Source of the DNA: Pseudomonas piscis
Lineage (GTDB): Bacteria; Pseudomonadota; Gammaproteobacteria; Pseudomonadales; Pseudomonadaceae
Length of the DNA stretch: 64,000 bases
Assembly: GCF_009380155.1 (NCBI RefSeq)
Contig: NZ_WHUV01000005.1
Location: 62,001-126,000 of the forward strand
Direction: 5' to 3'
Below the pieces are notes generated by a model, which was given only the letters and a program-made list of their open reading frames with translations, searched no databases and was not told where the DNA came from. Made by a program: the position numbers and the translations under genes. Of this stretch, positions 52,326-62,400 are shown piece after piece. Positions within the stretch are counted from its first letter, which is position 1. Every line of letters starts with the position of its first letter.

Positions 52326-55300
52326 ACAAGCACACTCCATGGCTGCTGGGCAGCCTGCTGCTGGGCCTGTCCGGCACGGTCCTGGCCCAGGAACTGACCG
52401 AGTTCGAGCGTTTTCGCAGCTATCCCTACCTCGACCGTGGCTACCGCGAAGCACAGAAGGGCAACTGGAAGGAAGTCGAGCGCCTGACCCGGCACCTGCT
52501 GCAGCGCGTGCCCAGGAACCAGGAAGCCCAGGGCCTGCTGGCCCAGTCCCTGGCCAAGCAGCGGCGCTACAAGGATGCGGTGCAAGCCATGGCCAACGCC
52601 CCCCAGGACAGCGAGGCGCTACTGGACCTGCACCTGACCTGGATCGACCAGGATCCGCCCGCCCCGGAGGAAGTGCAGCGCTGGCTCGACAGCGCTCCCC
52701 CGGCCCAGCGCACCCAGTTGTGGCAGGCCTATAGCCTGAGCCTGGCCACCTCCGGCGGTCCCCGGCGCGCCTACGACTGGCTGGCGCAGTTGCCGGCCAA
52801 GGGCGACGACACCGAACTGCGTCAGGCCCGGGCCAACTGGTCCGAGCAGTTGAGCAACACCGGCGACACCATCGCCCAGCTCGAACCGCTCGCCGCCAGC
52901 AGGCAACTGGACGCCGAAGGCTGGCAACGTCTGGCCAACGCCTACATGCAGCATCTGGACGAAGCCAAGCTGGAACAACTGCTCGAACAGGCGCCCAGCC
53001 CCCAAGCGGCGCATCAGGTGCACCGGGCGATGATCCAGCGGGCCATCGCCCTGGGCCGCAACAACCAGGCCCAACGCTGGATCCTGCGCCTGTCGCCGGC
53101 CGAGCAGGCCGACCCGGCGATCCGCCTGCAGCACTGGGAACTGGCCCGCGAGGAGAACGACAGCGACACCGTGCGCCGCCTCAGCGACGAACTGCGCCGC
53201 CCCTGCCTGGAGACCGTCGAATGGCTCTCGCGGCACGACCCGGACGCGGCCCTCAAGCAGCTGCGCCAGTGCTCGCCCCAGGATGATCCCCAAGCCTGGC
53301 TGGTGCTGGCCCAGCGCCTGCAGGCCAGCGACCTGCTGCAAAACCAGAGCCTGCCCGAACCCTGGGATACGGCCCGGCGCGAGCGGCTGATCGAGGTCTG
53401 GCAGGAACAGGGCCAGGGCGCCCGGGCGTTGCAATGGCTGGGCCAGCAACCGCAGACGCTGCCGGTGCTGAAAAAGCGCGCCGAACTGCTCCAGGCCCAG
53501 GGCCGCAACCGCGAGGCCGCCGAGTTGTGGGAGCGCCAGTACCGCCAGGGCGGCAACCTCACGGCCCTGGACCAGGCCACCTACCTGGCCCTGGCCGCTG
53601 GACGCCAGCCCCATGCCCAGGCCCTGCTGGAGCAAGCGTACGACCGCCACGCGGGCGCCCTGCCCGCCCCGCTGCTGCAGCGCCTGGCCGGGCTCTATGC
53701 CGCCACGCCGCAGTTGAACCCGCTGCAATTGCAGCGCATGACAGGGCTGATCAAGCGGACCGACCCCGCCACCCGCAGCCAGCTATTGGCCCAACTGGCC
53801 GAAAACGGGCGCTGCGATGTGGTATGGCAGAGCATTGGCCAGCAACCCCGGGATGCGGGCGAGTATCGCGCACTGGGGCGCTGCGCCATGCCCGGGCAAC
53901 CCGGCGCCGCCGTGGCCTGGTACCAGGCCGCCGAACGCCTGGGCGACCGTGACAGCCGCCTGCCCCTGGCCTATGCCCTGGAGGCCGCTGGCGACTCCGC
54001 CGCGGCCCTGGCCGCCTGGCGCAGCATCCCGGATGCGCAATTGAGCGATAACGCCCGGCTCACCGCCAGTCGCAGCGCCTTAAACGTCGGCGACAACCCC
54101 AGTGCCGAACGCTACTGGCAGCAAAGCAGCAGCCGTGGTGCCAACGAGTGGGCACTGGGCGCGGCGATCGCCGAGCAACGCGGCGACTACCCGACAGCCC
54201 TGCAACGCCAGCGCCAGGCACTGGCCCAGTCACCCGACGCCGGGCACTACTACGCGGCCTCGATTACCGCGCAAAAGGCCGGCGACCCGGAACAAAGCAC
54301 CCAGTGGCTGGCCGAGGCGGTGCGCCGGCAACCGGACAACCCGCGCTTTGCTGCCGACTACGGCATGAGCCTGGCCGCCACCGACACCCCGGAGCAACGG
54401 CGCCTGGCCATTCCCCACCTGCAACGGGCCACCGGTGATTTCCCCGAGGATTATCGCCTGGGCGAAACCCTGGCCTGGCGTTACGCCGAAGCCGAAGACA
54501 GCGCCGCCGCTCGTAAGGAGCTGCGCCGGGTGATCGACCTGGAGCAGAACCCGGTGGCCGGCGACGACGAGAACGGTAGCCTGGAAGCGCGTCGCTATCG
54601 CCAGCGCCGCGCCCACGAGGCCCTGTCCCGGCGCGATAGCGTGACCATCGCCAGCACCTGGTCGCCGGGTGGGGTCTCCACCAACAACAACCTGTTGCCC
54701 GATAGCGGGGTCAAGGGCGCTCGGCGCAGCCCGCAGTCGCAGAACGTACAGGTCGCTATGTGGGACCACGCCCTGGGCGAGGAGCCGAGCCGCAACGGCA
54801 GCAGCCTGTCGGTCTATGGCCGTACTCTGCTGGGTGGCCTGGGACGCTCCTCCTACGCCGAGTCGGCCGCAGCCGGGGTCGGCTTGCGCTACAAGCCCTG
54901 GGGCAACGCCAACATCAACTTCTACGGCGAGATCTACAAGCAGAGCCAGTTCGACGACCGCGACAGCCACGGCCTGAGCCTGGGCCAGATGCTCGATCCC
55001 GGGCGGCTGCTGGACCAGCTCAACGACCATCGCAAGCGTGGCCACACCAGTACCGACTACCTGCTGCGGGCCACTGCCTCGGTCCTCGACCAGGGCCGCT
55101 ACCGTAACGACTGGCGCATCGACGAAAGCCACTGGGACGAACGCTTCCTCTATCTGGACGCAGCCTGGTGGACCAAGGCCGGCGACCACCAGTGGCTGTC
55201 GCGCTACCAGCAGGGCCATGCCTGGAAACTGCCGGTAAGCACCGCGCAGACCATCATGCCCTACGGCTTTCTCGAATTCGCCGCCCAGGACCCGAGCAAC

Positions 55301-55480
55301 GACTGGCGCCAGGACCTGCGCACCGGGCTCGGCCTGCGCTGGCAATACTGGTTCGACGACGACAAATACAACGCCTACCGCTCGCGCCTGACCGTGCGCA
55401 CCGAGTACCAGCAATCCCTCGGCGGCAATCTGTATGAAGGCGGCAATGGCATCCTGGTGGGCGTGGAGCTGAATTTCTGA
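52322..55480 (+). CDS. nfrA: NfrA-type outer-membrane glycan export protein
   Basis: Protein of 1052 residues with a signal peptide (MNKHTPWLLGSLLLGLSGTV, cleaved near AQE). A long helical TPR-like solenoid (about 40-750) is followed by a C-terminal barrel (about 780-1052) that ends in the usual aromatic terminus ELNF. In E. coli NfrA is the phage N4 receptor protein and exports or binds the NfrB product, like PgaA for poly-GlcNAc. It overlaps nfrB upstream by four bases (ATGA) and the DUF4434 gene downstream by one. Confidence 0.85.
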   Translation: MNKHTPWLLGSLLLGLSGTVLAQELTEFERFRSYPYLDRGYREAQKGNWKEVERLTRHLLQRVPRNQEAQGLLAQSLAKQRRYKDAVQAMANAPQDSEALLDLHLTWIDQDPPAPEEVQRWLDSAPPAQRTQLWQAYSLSLATSGGPRRAYDWLAQLPAKGDDTELRQARANWSEQLSNTGDTIAQLEPLAASRQLDAEGWQRLANAYMQHLDEAKLEQLLEQAPSPQAAHQVHRAMIQRAIALGRNNQAQRWILRLSPAEQADPAIRLQHWELAREENDSDTVRRLSDELRRPCLETVEWLSRHDPDAALKQLRQCSPQDDPQAWLVLAQRLQASDLLQNQSLPEPWDTARRERLIEVWQEQGQGARALQWLGQQPQTLPVLKKRAELLQAQGRNREAAELWERQYRQGGNLTALDQATYLALAAGRQPHAQALLEQAYDRHAGALPAPLLQRLAGLYAATPQLNPLQLQRMTGLIKRTDPATRSQLLAQLAENGRCDVVWQSIGQQPRDAGEYRALGRCAMPGQPGAAVAWYQAAERLGDRDSRLPLAYALEAAGDSAAALAAWRSIPDAQLSDNARLTASRSALNVGDNPSAERYWQQSSSRGANEWALGAAIAEQRGDYPTALQRQRQALAQSPDAGHYYAASITAQKAGDPEQSTQWLAEAVRRQPDNPRFAADYGMSLAATDTPEQRRLAIPHLQRATGDFPEDYRLGETLAWRYAEAEDSAAARKELRRVIDLEQNPVAGDDENGSLEARRYRQRRAHEALSRRDSVTIASTWSPGGVSTNNNLLPDSGVKGARRSPQSQNVQVAMWDHALGEEPSRNGSSLSVYGRTLLGGLGRSSYAESAAAGVGLRYKPWGNANINFYGEIYKQSQFDDRDSHGLSLGQMLDPGRLLDQLNDHRKRGHTSTDYLLRATASVLDQGRYRNDWRIDESHWDERFLYLDAAWWTKAGDHQWLSRYQQGHAWKLPVSTAQTIMPYGFLEFAAQDPSNDWRQDLRTGLGLRWQYWFDDDKYNAYRSRLTVRTEYQQSLGGNLYEGGNGILVGVELNF

Positions 55481-56325
55481 TGAAACGACTGATGTACATC
55501 ACCCTGCTATGGCTGGGCCTGGGCCTGCACGCCCAGGCCGAGGAACGGCTGTTCTACCAGCCCTTGAACAGCGATGCGGCCCTGGGCCGCGAACAATGGC
55601 GCAAGATCTGGCAGGACAGCGCCCGCAACGGCGTAAAGACCCTGATCGTGCAGTGGACCGCCTACGGCGACTCGCACTTCGGCGACGCCCATGGCTGGCT
55701 CGCCGACAGCCTGCGCCAGGCCCGCGAGCAGGGCCTGCAACTGGTGCTGGGGCTGTACATGGACCCAGCCTACTACCAGCGCATCCAGCAACTGGACAGC
55801 GCCGGCCTGGAAGCCTACTGGCAGGCCCAACTGGGCACTTCCCTGGCGCGCCAGCGCAAGCTGCGCGAGGACTGGCAACTGCCGGTCAGCGGCTGGTACC
55901 TGCCCATGGAACTGGATGACCTGCATTTTCTCGATGCCCAGCGGCGGATCACCCTGCAACGCCAGCTCAAGGACTTCGCCCGCCAGCTCGATGCGCCACT
56001 GCACCTGAGCGCCTTCAGCGCCGGACACCTGGCACCGCAGGTGAATGGCGCCTGGCTCGGCGAACTGGCCAGCGCCGGCCTGCAGGTCTGGTGGCAAGAT
56101 GGCGCCGGCACCGCACGCCTGGCCCCCATGGTGCGCGACAGCTATGCCGGCGCCCTGCCCTGTGGGGTCGGCATCGTCCGCGAGGCCTTCCGCCAGACCA
56201 GCGGCGAAGGCCAGCCGTTTCGCGCGGAACCTGCGACTCCCGATGCGCGACCGGCCGGCTGCCATGCCAGCGCGGTGTTCTCCCTGCGCTACCGCCCCTG
56301 GGGCCAGGCCTTGCGCACTCCTTAG
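55480..56325 (+). CDS. Periplasmic DUF4434 glycoside-hydrolase-like protein
   Basis: Protein of 281 residues with a signal peptide MKRLMYITLLWLGLGLHAQA. The remainder is a TIM-barrel-like domain with LIVQWTAYGDSHFG, LVLGLYMDPAYY and WYLPMELDDL motifs, the last with acidic residues that could be catalytic. The same family sits next to nfrA/nfrB in E. coli (ybcH). It may trim or remodel the exported glycan in the periplasm, as PgaB does. One-base overlap with nfrA (TGATG at 55478-55482). Confidence 0.78.
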   Translation: MKRLMYITLLWLGLGLHAQAEERLFYQPLNSDAALGREQWRKIWQDSARNGVKTLIVQWTAYGDSHFGDAHGWLADSLRQAREQGLQLVLGLYMDPAYYQRIQQLDSAGLEAYWQAQLGTSLARQRKLREDWQLPVSGWYLPMELDDLHFLDAQRRITLQRQLKDFARQLDAPLHLSAFSAGHLAPQVNGAWLGELASAGLQVWWQDGAGTARLAPMVRDSYAGALPCGVGIVREAFRQTSGEGQPFRAEPATPDARPAGCHASAVFSLRYRPWGQALRTP

Positions 56326-56343
56326 CTCACTCAAGGGCCGGCG

Positions 56344-57420
56344 ATGTTCAGGACCATTGAAGAACAGGTACTCAGCCAGGCCGCCCCGGCGGCCTTGAAG
56401 AACGAATTCGCCCAGTACGACTTCGAACGCCTGCACAGCTTCTGCATCCTGACCTACATCGCCAGCCTGAGCATCTGGCTGATCTTCGACCTGATCGTCA
56501 GCTTTCCCGGCCAGCAGGGCTTCACCTTCCTTTCGCTGGTATTCCTGACATTGCTGGTGATCAACACCATCATCCTGGGCTTCACCCACAAAGCCCGGCA
56601 CTTCCAATGGGTCAACCTGCTGTTCGTGCTGGTCATCGCCCTGGCGGTGCGCCTGGTGATCGAGGGCCTGCCCATGGAGCTGCACCCGGTCTGGCTGATC
56701 CTCGGCGCCTCGAGCATTCTCTACAGCGCCTCGGTGATGCCGTTGCGGCGCTGGTCGTTCTTCGTCGCGGTGCTGATCACCTGGAGCGTGCTCAACCCTT
56801 ACTGGATGACCCGCACCTCGATCACCGAACTCAAGGGCCTGATCGTCCTGGCCTACTCGCTGTTCCTCACCGCACTGACCCTGTACAGCTTCATCACCTT
56901 GCGCCAGGCCCGGTTGTACAACTACATCATGGCCAAGCGCTTGCTGGAGCAGGCCTATGTCGACGCCCTGACCGAGATTCCCAACCGCCGCTCGTTCATG
57001 GCTCGCGCCGACCAGCGCCTCAAGGTCCGGCCCCGGAAACCCGAGCATTACCTGGCGATGATCGACATCGACAATTTCAAGAAGATCAACGACCGCTACG
57101 GGCATGACAGCGGCGACGAGGTACTCAAGCGTGTCGCCGCCGATATCCAGTCGGTGATGGTGGATTTCGACTATGCGCGCCTGGGCGGCGAGGAGTTCGC
57201 CGTCTACCTGCCGGGGGTACGGCGCGAAGCCGTGGAACTGCTGGCCGCACGCTTGTGCCAGCAGGTGCGCGAGCAGTCGGCCGGGCCGCCAGTGACCATC
57301 AGCATCGGCCTGGCCCGGGTCGAGGACGACGACAGCCTGAACCAGGTGCTGGTCAAGGCCGACCAGGCCCTGTACCAGTCCAAGCACAGCGGCAAGGACC
57401 GCTATACCTTCCACCCCTGA
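56344..57420 (+). CDS. Membrane diguanylate cyclase lacking the inhibitory site
   Basis: Protein of 358 residues with about six N-terminal helices (36-185) and a C-terminal GGDEF domain. The active-site loop is G281-G-E-E-F285, and the substrate-binding DIDNFKKINDRYGH is intact. The product-inhibition site RxxD nine bases before the GG is replaced by M-V-D-F (272-275), so feedback inhibition should be weak. It starts 18 bp after the DUF4434 gene and most likely supplies c-di-GMP to NfrB, as DgcJ does in E. coli. Confidence 0.87.
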   Translation: MFRTIEEQVLSQAAPAALKNEFAQYDFERLHSFCILTYIASLSIWLIFDLIVSFPGQQGFTFLSLVFLTLLVINTIILGFTHKARHFQWVNLLFVLVIALAVRLVIEGLPMELHPVWLILGASSILYSASVMPLRRWSFFVAVLITWSVLNPYWMTRTSITELKGLIVLAYSLFLTALTLYSFITLRQARLYNYIMAKRLLEQAYVDALTEIPNRRSFMARADQRLKVRPRKPEHYLAMIDIDNFKKINDRYGHDSGDEVLKRVAADIQSVMVDFDYARLGGEEFAVYLPGVRREAVELLAARLCQQVREQSAGPPVTISIGLARVEDDDSLNQVLVKADQALYQSKHSGKDRYTFHP

Positions 57421-57499
57421 AACCTGCGGCAATGGAGCGCCGCGACCGACCGGTCAAATAAGATAGACTGCCGCCCTATCTTGTCCAGGCGCCCCCTTG

Positions 57500-58474
57500 A
57501 TGCCCGCAGAGCACGCCCCCAAGCCCTACACCCTCCTGGCGATCGACGACGATCCACAGTCCTTGATCGTGCTCTCCAAGACCCTGACGGCCGAATACGA
57601 AGTGCTGCTGGCCAAGGACAGCGAGCAAGGCCTGGCCCTGGCCCGCGATGCCGCCCCCGACCTGATCATCCTCGATATCCTGATGCCCGGGATGGACGGC
57701 TTCCAGGTGCTCAGCGAGCTCAAGAGCCACCCGCCGACCGCCGCCATCCCGGTGATCTTCCTGACCTCGCGCAGCAGTGTCGAAGACGAGCGCCTGGGCC
57801 TGCTGCTGGGCGCCGCCGACTACATCGCCAAGCCGATCTCACCACCGGTGGTACTGGCCCGGGTGGCGGCGCAACTGAGTTACCGCGACAAACCCCTGCA
57901 CCGCCCGCAACCGGTGGCCGAGCCTTCGGCCGGCAGCGACATGCGCGACGGCTTCATCGCCGCCCTGGCCTTGCAACTGGCGGGCAACCCGAGGATCCGC
58001 CTCGACGCGCTGCTCGACGGCCTGTCGATCCTGCTCGACAACAGCGCCTGCAAAGTCGAGCCCGCGATGCTGCGCAGCGCCGCGTGCCTGGCGCTGATGG
58101 GGCTCGGCCAAGCGACAGCCATCGGCCCGGCCCTGGCCCACGGCCAAACGCTGATCGAAGAGATCCTCGCCCACGCCAACCCGGAGGACCCGGTCCTCAA
58201 CCTCGCCTGGAACCTCACCCAGGCCCAGGCGCTGTTCCCGGAAGGCTCGGCCCAGCCCCTGGCGGCCTCCCTGCCGCTCCCGGCCCGGCTGTTCGCCCTG
58301 GCCCTGGACTATCACCAGGGGCTTTTGCAACCAGGCACCGACCTTGCCGGCCGGCATGCCCGGGCCATGGCGCGGATGCAGGCACAACCGGGGTTCGAGC
58401 AATGCATCGAGCATGACCCGGAATCACTCTCGGCGGCCCTGTTGAGTTCGTCACAGACCTTTTTCGGCCTTTGA
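57500..58474 (+). CDS. Response regulator with an unrecognised C-terminal domain
   Basis: Protein of 324 residues. The receiver (about 10-128) has the acidic triad start DDDP, phosphoacceptor D59 (IILDILMPGMDG) and conserved lysine in YIAKPISP. The C-terminal half (about 150-324) is helical with no HTH, GGDEF or EAL motif. Its length and position suggest a degenerate HD-like domain, but no HD or GYP residues are clear. A TTG at 57497 lies one codon upstream of ATG 57500. It follows the cyclase by 79 bp and may control the locus post-transcriptionally. Confidence 0.75.
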   Translation: MPAEHAPKPYTLLAIDDDPQSLIVLSKTLTAEYEVLLAKDSEQGLALARDAAPDLIILDILMPGMDGFQVLSELKSHPPTAAIPVIFLTSRSSVEDERLGLLLGAADYIAKPISPPVVLARVAAQLSYRDKPLHRPQPVAEPSAGSDMRDGFIAALALQLAGNPRIRLDALLDGLSILLDNSACKVEPAMLRSAACLALMGLGQATAIGPALAHGQTLIEEILAHANPEDPVLNLAWNLTQAQALFPEGSAQPLAASLPLPARLFALALDYHQGLLQPGTDLAGRHARAMARMQAQPGFEQCIEHDPESLSAALLSSSQTFFGL

Positions 58475-58494
58475 ACGGACAGTGAACCTCGCCC

Positions 58495-59412
58495 ATGCCT
58501 AACCTCGCTGACCTGGAACTGTTCGTGCTGATTGCCGAACTGCAAGGCCTGTCGCCCGCCGCGCGCATCATGTCGATCACCCCGGCCGCCGCCAGCCTGG
58601 CGCTCAAGCGTCTGGAGAACCGCCTCGGCGTGCGCCTGTTTACCCGCTCCACGCGCACCCTGAAGCTCACCCCCGAGGGCATGCGCTACCTGGAAAGCGC
58701 ACAGCACGCACTGAAGATCCTGGCCAATGGCAAACGCTCGTTGACCCACGACGACGGCATGCTGGAGCTCACGGTGTCTTCCGACCTGGGCCGCAACCTG
58801 CTGCTGGACCTGCTCGCCCAGCTCAAGCAGGAACGGCCGCGCCTGTACATCAAGCTGGCCTTGAGCGACAAGGAAGAAGACCTGCTCAAGGGCCGCTTCG
58901 ACGCCGCGCTGCGCTATGGCAAGAGCCTGGCCCTGGACCTGGTGGAACTGCCGGTGCTCAAGCAGCATCACTTCATCGCCTGTGCCGCGCCCGACTACCT
59001 GGCCGCACACGGCACGCCCGAGGCGCCGGAACAGCTGAGCCAGCACGAGTGCATCATCTGCCACAGCATCGGCCGGCCGGAGAGCCGTTGGCGCTTCCAT
59101 GCGCCGGGCCAGGTCGAGGACGTACGGGTACAAGGACACTTCTGTTGCGACGACGGCGATGCCGCGCGGCGCTGGGCGGTGGCCGGCCACGGTGTGGTCT
59201 ATCTACCGTTGTTGAACGTGGTCGAGGACCTGTTGGCCGGGCGCCTGCTGCCCCTGCTTCCCGGCTGGCAGGCCGACGCCGCGCCCCTGAGCCTGGTGGT
59301 GTCCCATCGCTCGCAGATCACCGAGTCGCTGCGGGCCTTGCACCAGTGCCTGGCGCAACACTGCGCGCAGCGCATGGCGCGTTATCAGGAACTGATCCGG
59401 GCCGCCAGCTAG
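58495..59412 (+). CDS. LysR-family transcriptional regulator
   Basis: Regulator of 305 residues. The HTH is at about 15-40 (LSPAARIMSITPAAASLALKR), and the effector domain has a typical LysR layout and ends near residue 295. It is 20 bp after the response-regulator gene, on the same strand, and converges on the hybrid kinase gene with a four-base CTAG overlap that provides both stop codons. Target unknown; it may belong to the end of the glycan locus transcript. Confidence 0.85.
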   Translation: MPNLADLELFVLIAELQGLSPAARIMSITPAAASLALKRLENRLGVRLFTRSTRTLKLTPEGMRYLESAQHALKILANGKRSLTHDDGMLELTVSSDLGRNLLLDLLAQLKQERPRLYIKLALSDKEEDLLKGRFDAALRYGKSLALDLVELPVLKQHHFIACAAPDYLAAHGTPEAPEQLSQHECIICHSIGRPESRWRFHAPGQVEDVRVQGHFCCDDGDAARRWAVAGHGVVYLPLLNVVEDLLAGRLLPLLPGWQADAAPLSLVVSHRSQITESLRALHQCLAQHCAQRMARYQELIRAAS

Positions 59413-62400
59413 CCCTGGACCATGCCCAACTCGACCAGTAGCTCATGGGCCTGCCGGAACTCCAGCCGGTAGATCCGTTCCTGCAGCGCGCGCAAGGCAG
59501 TGCAGCGGCTCTGCTCGCAGAGTTCATCGATCAGCCCCAGGGCCTGTGCATTGTGATCGCGCAGCAACTCGGCCAGGCGTCGCAGCTTGAGCCGCTGCTG
59601 ATGATCCAGCCGCTGGTGCGCCGCTGCCTCGACAGCCACTCCGGGCAAGCTCGCCAGCTCCGCCAGCAGCGGCTCCAGGCACCGTGCCAACTGCTGGATC
59701 GACGATGCCAGGTCGCCGCCTGCGGTGCACTGTGCCTCCAGGTGCCTGGCGGCCTGGGCCAGGGCGGTGGCGCCGATGTTGCCGGCGGCGCCCTGCAGGC
59801 CATGGGCGATGAAGCCGATGCACTGCAAGTCGCCGGCGGCGTGGGCCGACCACAAGCGCTGGAGGGTTGGCCGCTGGTCATCGCGAAAATCCGCCAGCAG
59901 CTTGTGATACAGCGCCAGATCCTGGTTCACCACCGCCATGCCCAGGGCCGAATCGATGCCCGCATGATCCGGCGCGGGAACAGCCCTGGGCAACTGGTGC
60001 GCAAGCGCCTGCAGCGGCAGCTTCCGGCGCTTGATCCAGCGCACCAGGGTCCGGTAGAACGCCATGACCTCCAGGGGCTTGCTCACCAGGTCATCCATGC
60101 CGGCAGCCATGACCCGGCCCTGGACATCGGCCTGGCTGCTGGCGGTCACCGCAATGATCGGCAGCGAACGCAGGTGGGCATAACCACGGATCTTGCGCGT
60201 GGTGCCATATCCGTCCATGACCGGCATCTGGCAGTCCATCAGCACCGCGTCGAAATGCGCATCCTCCAGCAGTAGCCCCAAGGCCTCGGCGCCGTTGGCA
60301 GCCAGCACCACCCGGGCTCCGGCACGCTGCAACAGGCCCTGCAACACATCCTGGTTCAGGCGATTGTCCTCGACCACCAGCACCCGCGATCCCGCCAGCA
60401 GTTGCCCATGCTCGGGGTCCCTGCACAGCGCCGCTGCGGGGCTCGCCGAGGGCGCTGGCAATCGCGCCTGCGCCGCTCGGGGCAGGATCAACTGCACGTT
60501 GAACTTGAATACCGCGCCCTGGCCCGGCGTGCTGCGTACCCAGATATCGCCCTGCATCATCTGCACGAGCTTCTTCGCGATGGTCAGCCCCAGGCCACTG
60601 CCGCCGTAGCGTCGGCTGATGGAGCGGTCCGCCTGGACGAAGGCATCGAACAAGCGCAGCTGTTGCTCCTGGCTGATGCCCACGCCGCTGTCGGTGACGC
60701 TGAAGCACAACAGCACCTTGTCGTCCCATTGGCGCACCAGGCATACACCGATACAGACATCGCCGGCCTCGGTGAACTTGATCGAGTTGTCCACCAGGTT
60801 GGTCAGCACCTGGGCCAGGCGCGCGGGGTCGCCCAGGTAACAACGCGGCAGCGCGGCCGGAATGTCCAGGCGCAGTTGCAGCGCCTTCTCTTGCGCACGC
60901 TGGCGTACCAGCAGCAAGACATCGTCCACCAACTCCCGCAGGTCGAAGCAGACCTGCTCCAGGCCAAGCTTGCCGGCTTCGATCTTCGACAGATCGAGCA
61001 CGCTGTTGATGGTGCCCACCAAGTGCCTGGCGGCGCGGTCGATCTTCTCGATGCAGTCGCGCTGCGCCCGTTCCAGGGGCATGTCCTGCACCAGGTGGGC
61101 CATGCCGATGATGGCGTTCAGCGGGGTGCGGATCTCATGGGACATGCTGTCGAGGAATTCCGACTTGGCCTGGGTGGCCAGCTCGGCATCGCGCCGTGCG
61201 CGCTGGACCAGGGCTTCGGCCGCCTTGCGTTCGCTGATGTCGAAGATCACCCCGTCCAGGTACTGCGGCACACCGTCCACGACGATGGTCTGGCCCTTGT
61301 CATAGACCCAGCGCACCTCCTGGCTGGCGGTGATGATCCGGTACTCCAGCATGTAGCTGGCATGGCCCAGGCAACGGTCGAATGCCTCCAGGTCATCGGG
61401 GTGGACCCGCTCGCGATAACTGTGCCCGGCCAGGAAATGCGCCGCCGTGAAACCACAGAGGCCGTCGATGGCATCACTGACGAACACCATGGTTCGCGCG
61501 GCATCCGGCAGGCTGCGAAACACCACCCCGGGAATGTTGGCGATCATCGATTGCAGCTTGCCCTGGCTGTCGACGATCGACTGCTGCACTTGCACTGCCT
61601 CGGTGATGTCCTGCAACACCCCGGTGACCCGGGTCGGTGCGCCAGCGGCATCGCGCTGCATGACCCTGCCGATATCCAGCACCCACAACCAGCGCCCGCT
61701 CTTGCTGCGCATGCGGTACTCGGCGCGGTATTCGGACGCTTCACCGTCCAGGTGCGCCTGGAGCCGGGCCAGCACCGGCCCATGGTCCTGGGGATGGACC
61801 AGGCAGGCCCAGCGGTCCAGGCCATGGCCGAAGGCCTGGTCCAGTTCTTCCTTGCTGTAACCGAGGATCCGCAACCAGACATCGTTGTTGATGACGATGC
61901 CCTGGCTGACATTCCAATCCCACAGCCCCAGCGCCCCGCTTTGCAGGGCCAGGTCCAGGCGCCGTTCGCTCTGCTCGATCCGCGCCAGGTCGGCCTTGTG
62001 CCGCCTGGCATCGCCCAGGCGCCGCACGCCGCCCCACAGCAACAGCAGGAACACTGCGGCGCTCAAGCCCTCGATCAACAGCACTTGCCCCGCCGGCAGC
62101 ACCCCGTCCAGATCCCCCAGGGTGACCAGGGTCCAGGGACCGCTGGGGTCGTTCCAGTCGAACTCGACCCGGGACAGGCTGTAGCGCCGCCCTTCCAGTT
62201 TGACCAGGGGCTGGTGGACATCGAATGGCAGGCGCTGGGGCACGCCGTGGACGAACGGGTAATCGCCGAACTGGCCAGCGGACCGGGCACTGAATTCGGG
62301 CAACGACCAGGCGCGGTCGGCCTTGAGCAGGAACTCTGGAACGCTGGCGGCCACTACCACTCCGCTGGGCGACAGCAGCATCTTCAGGTCGTCGCCATAC

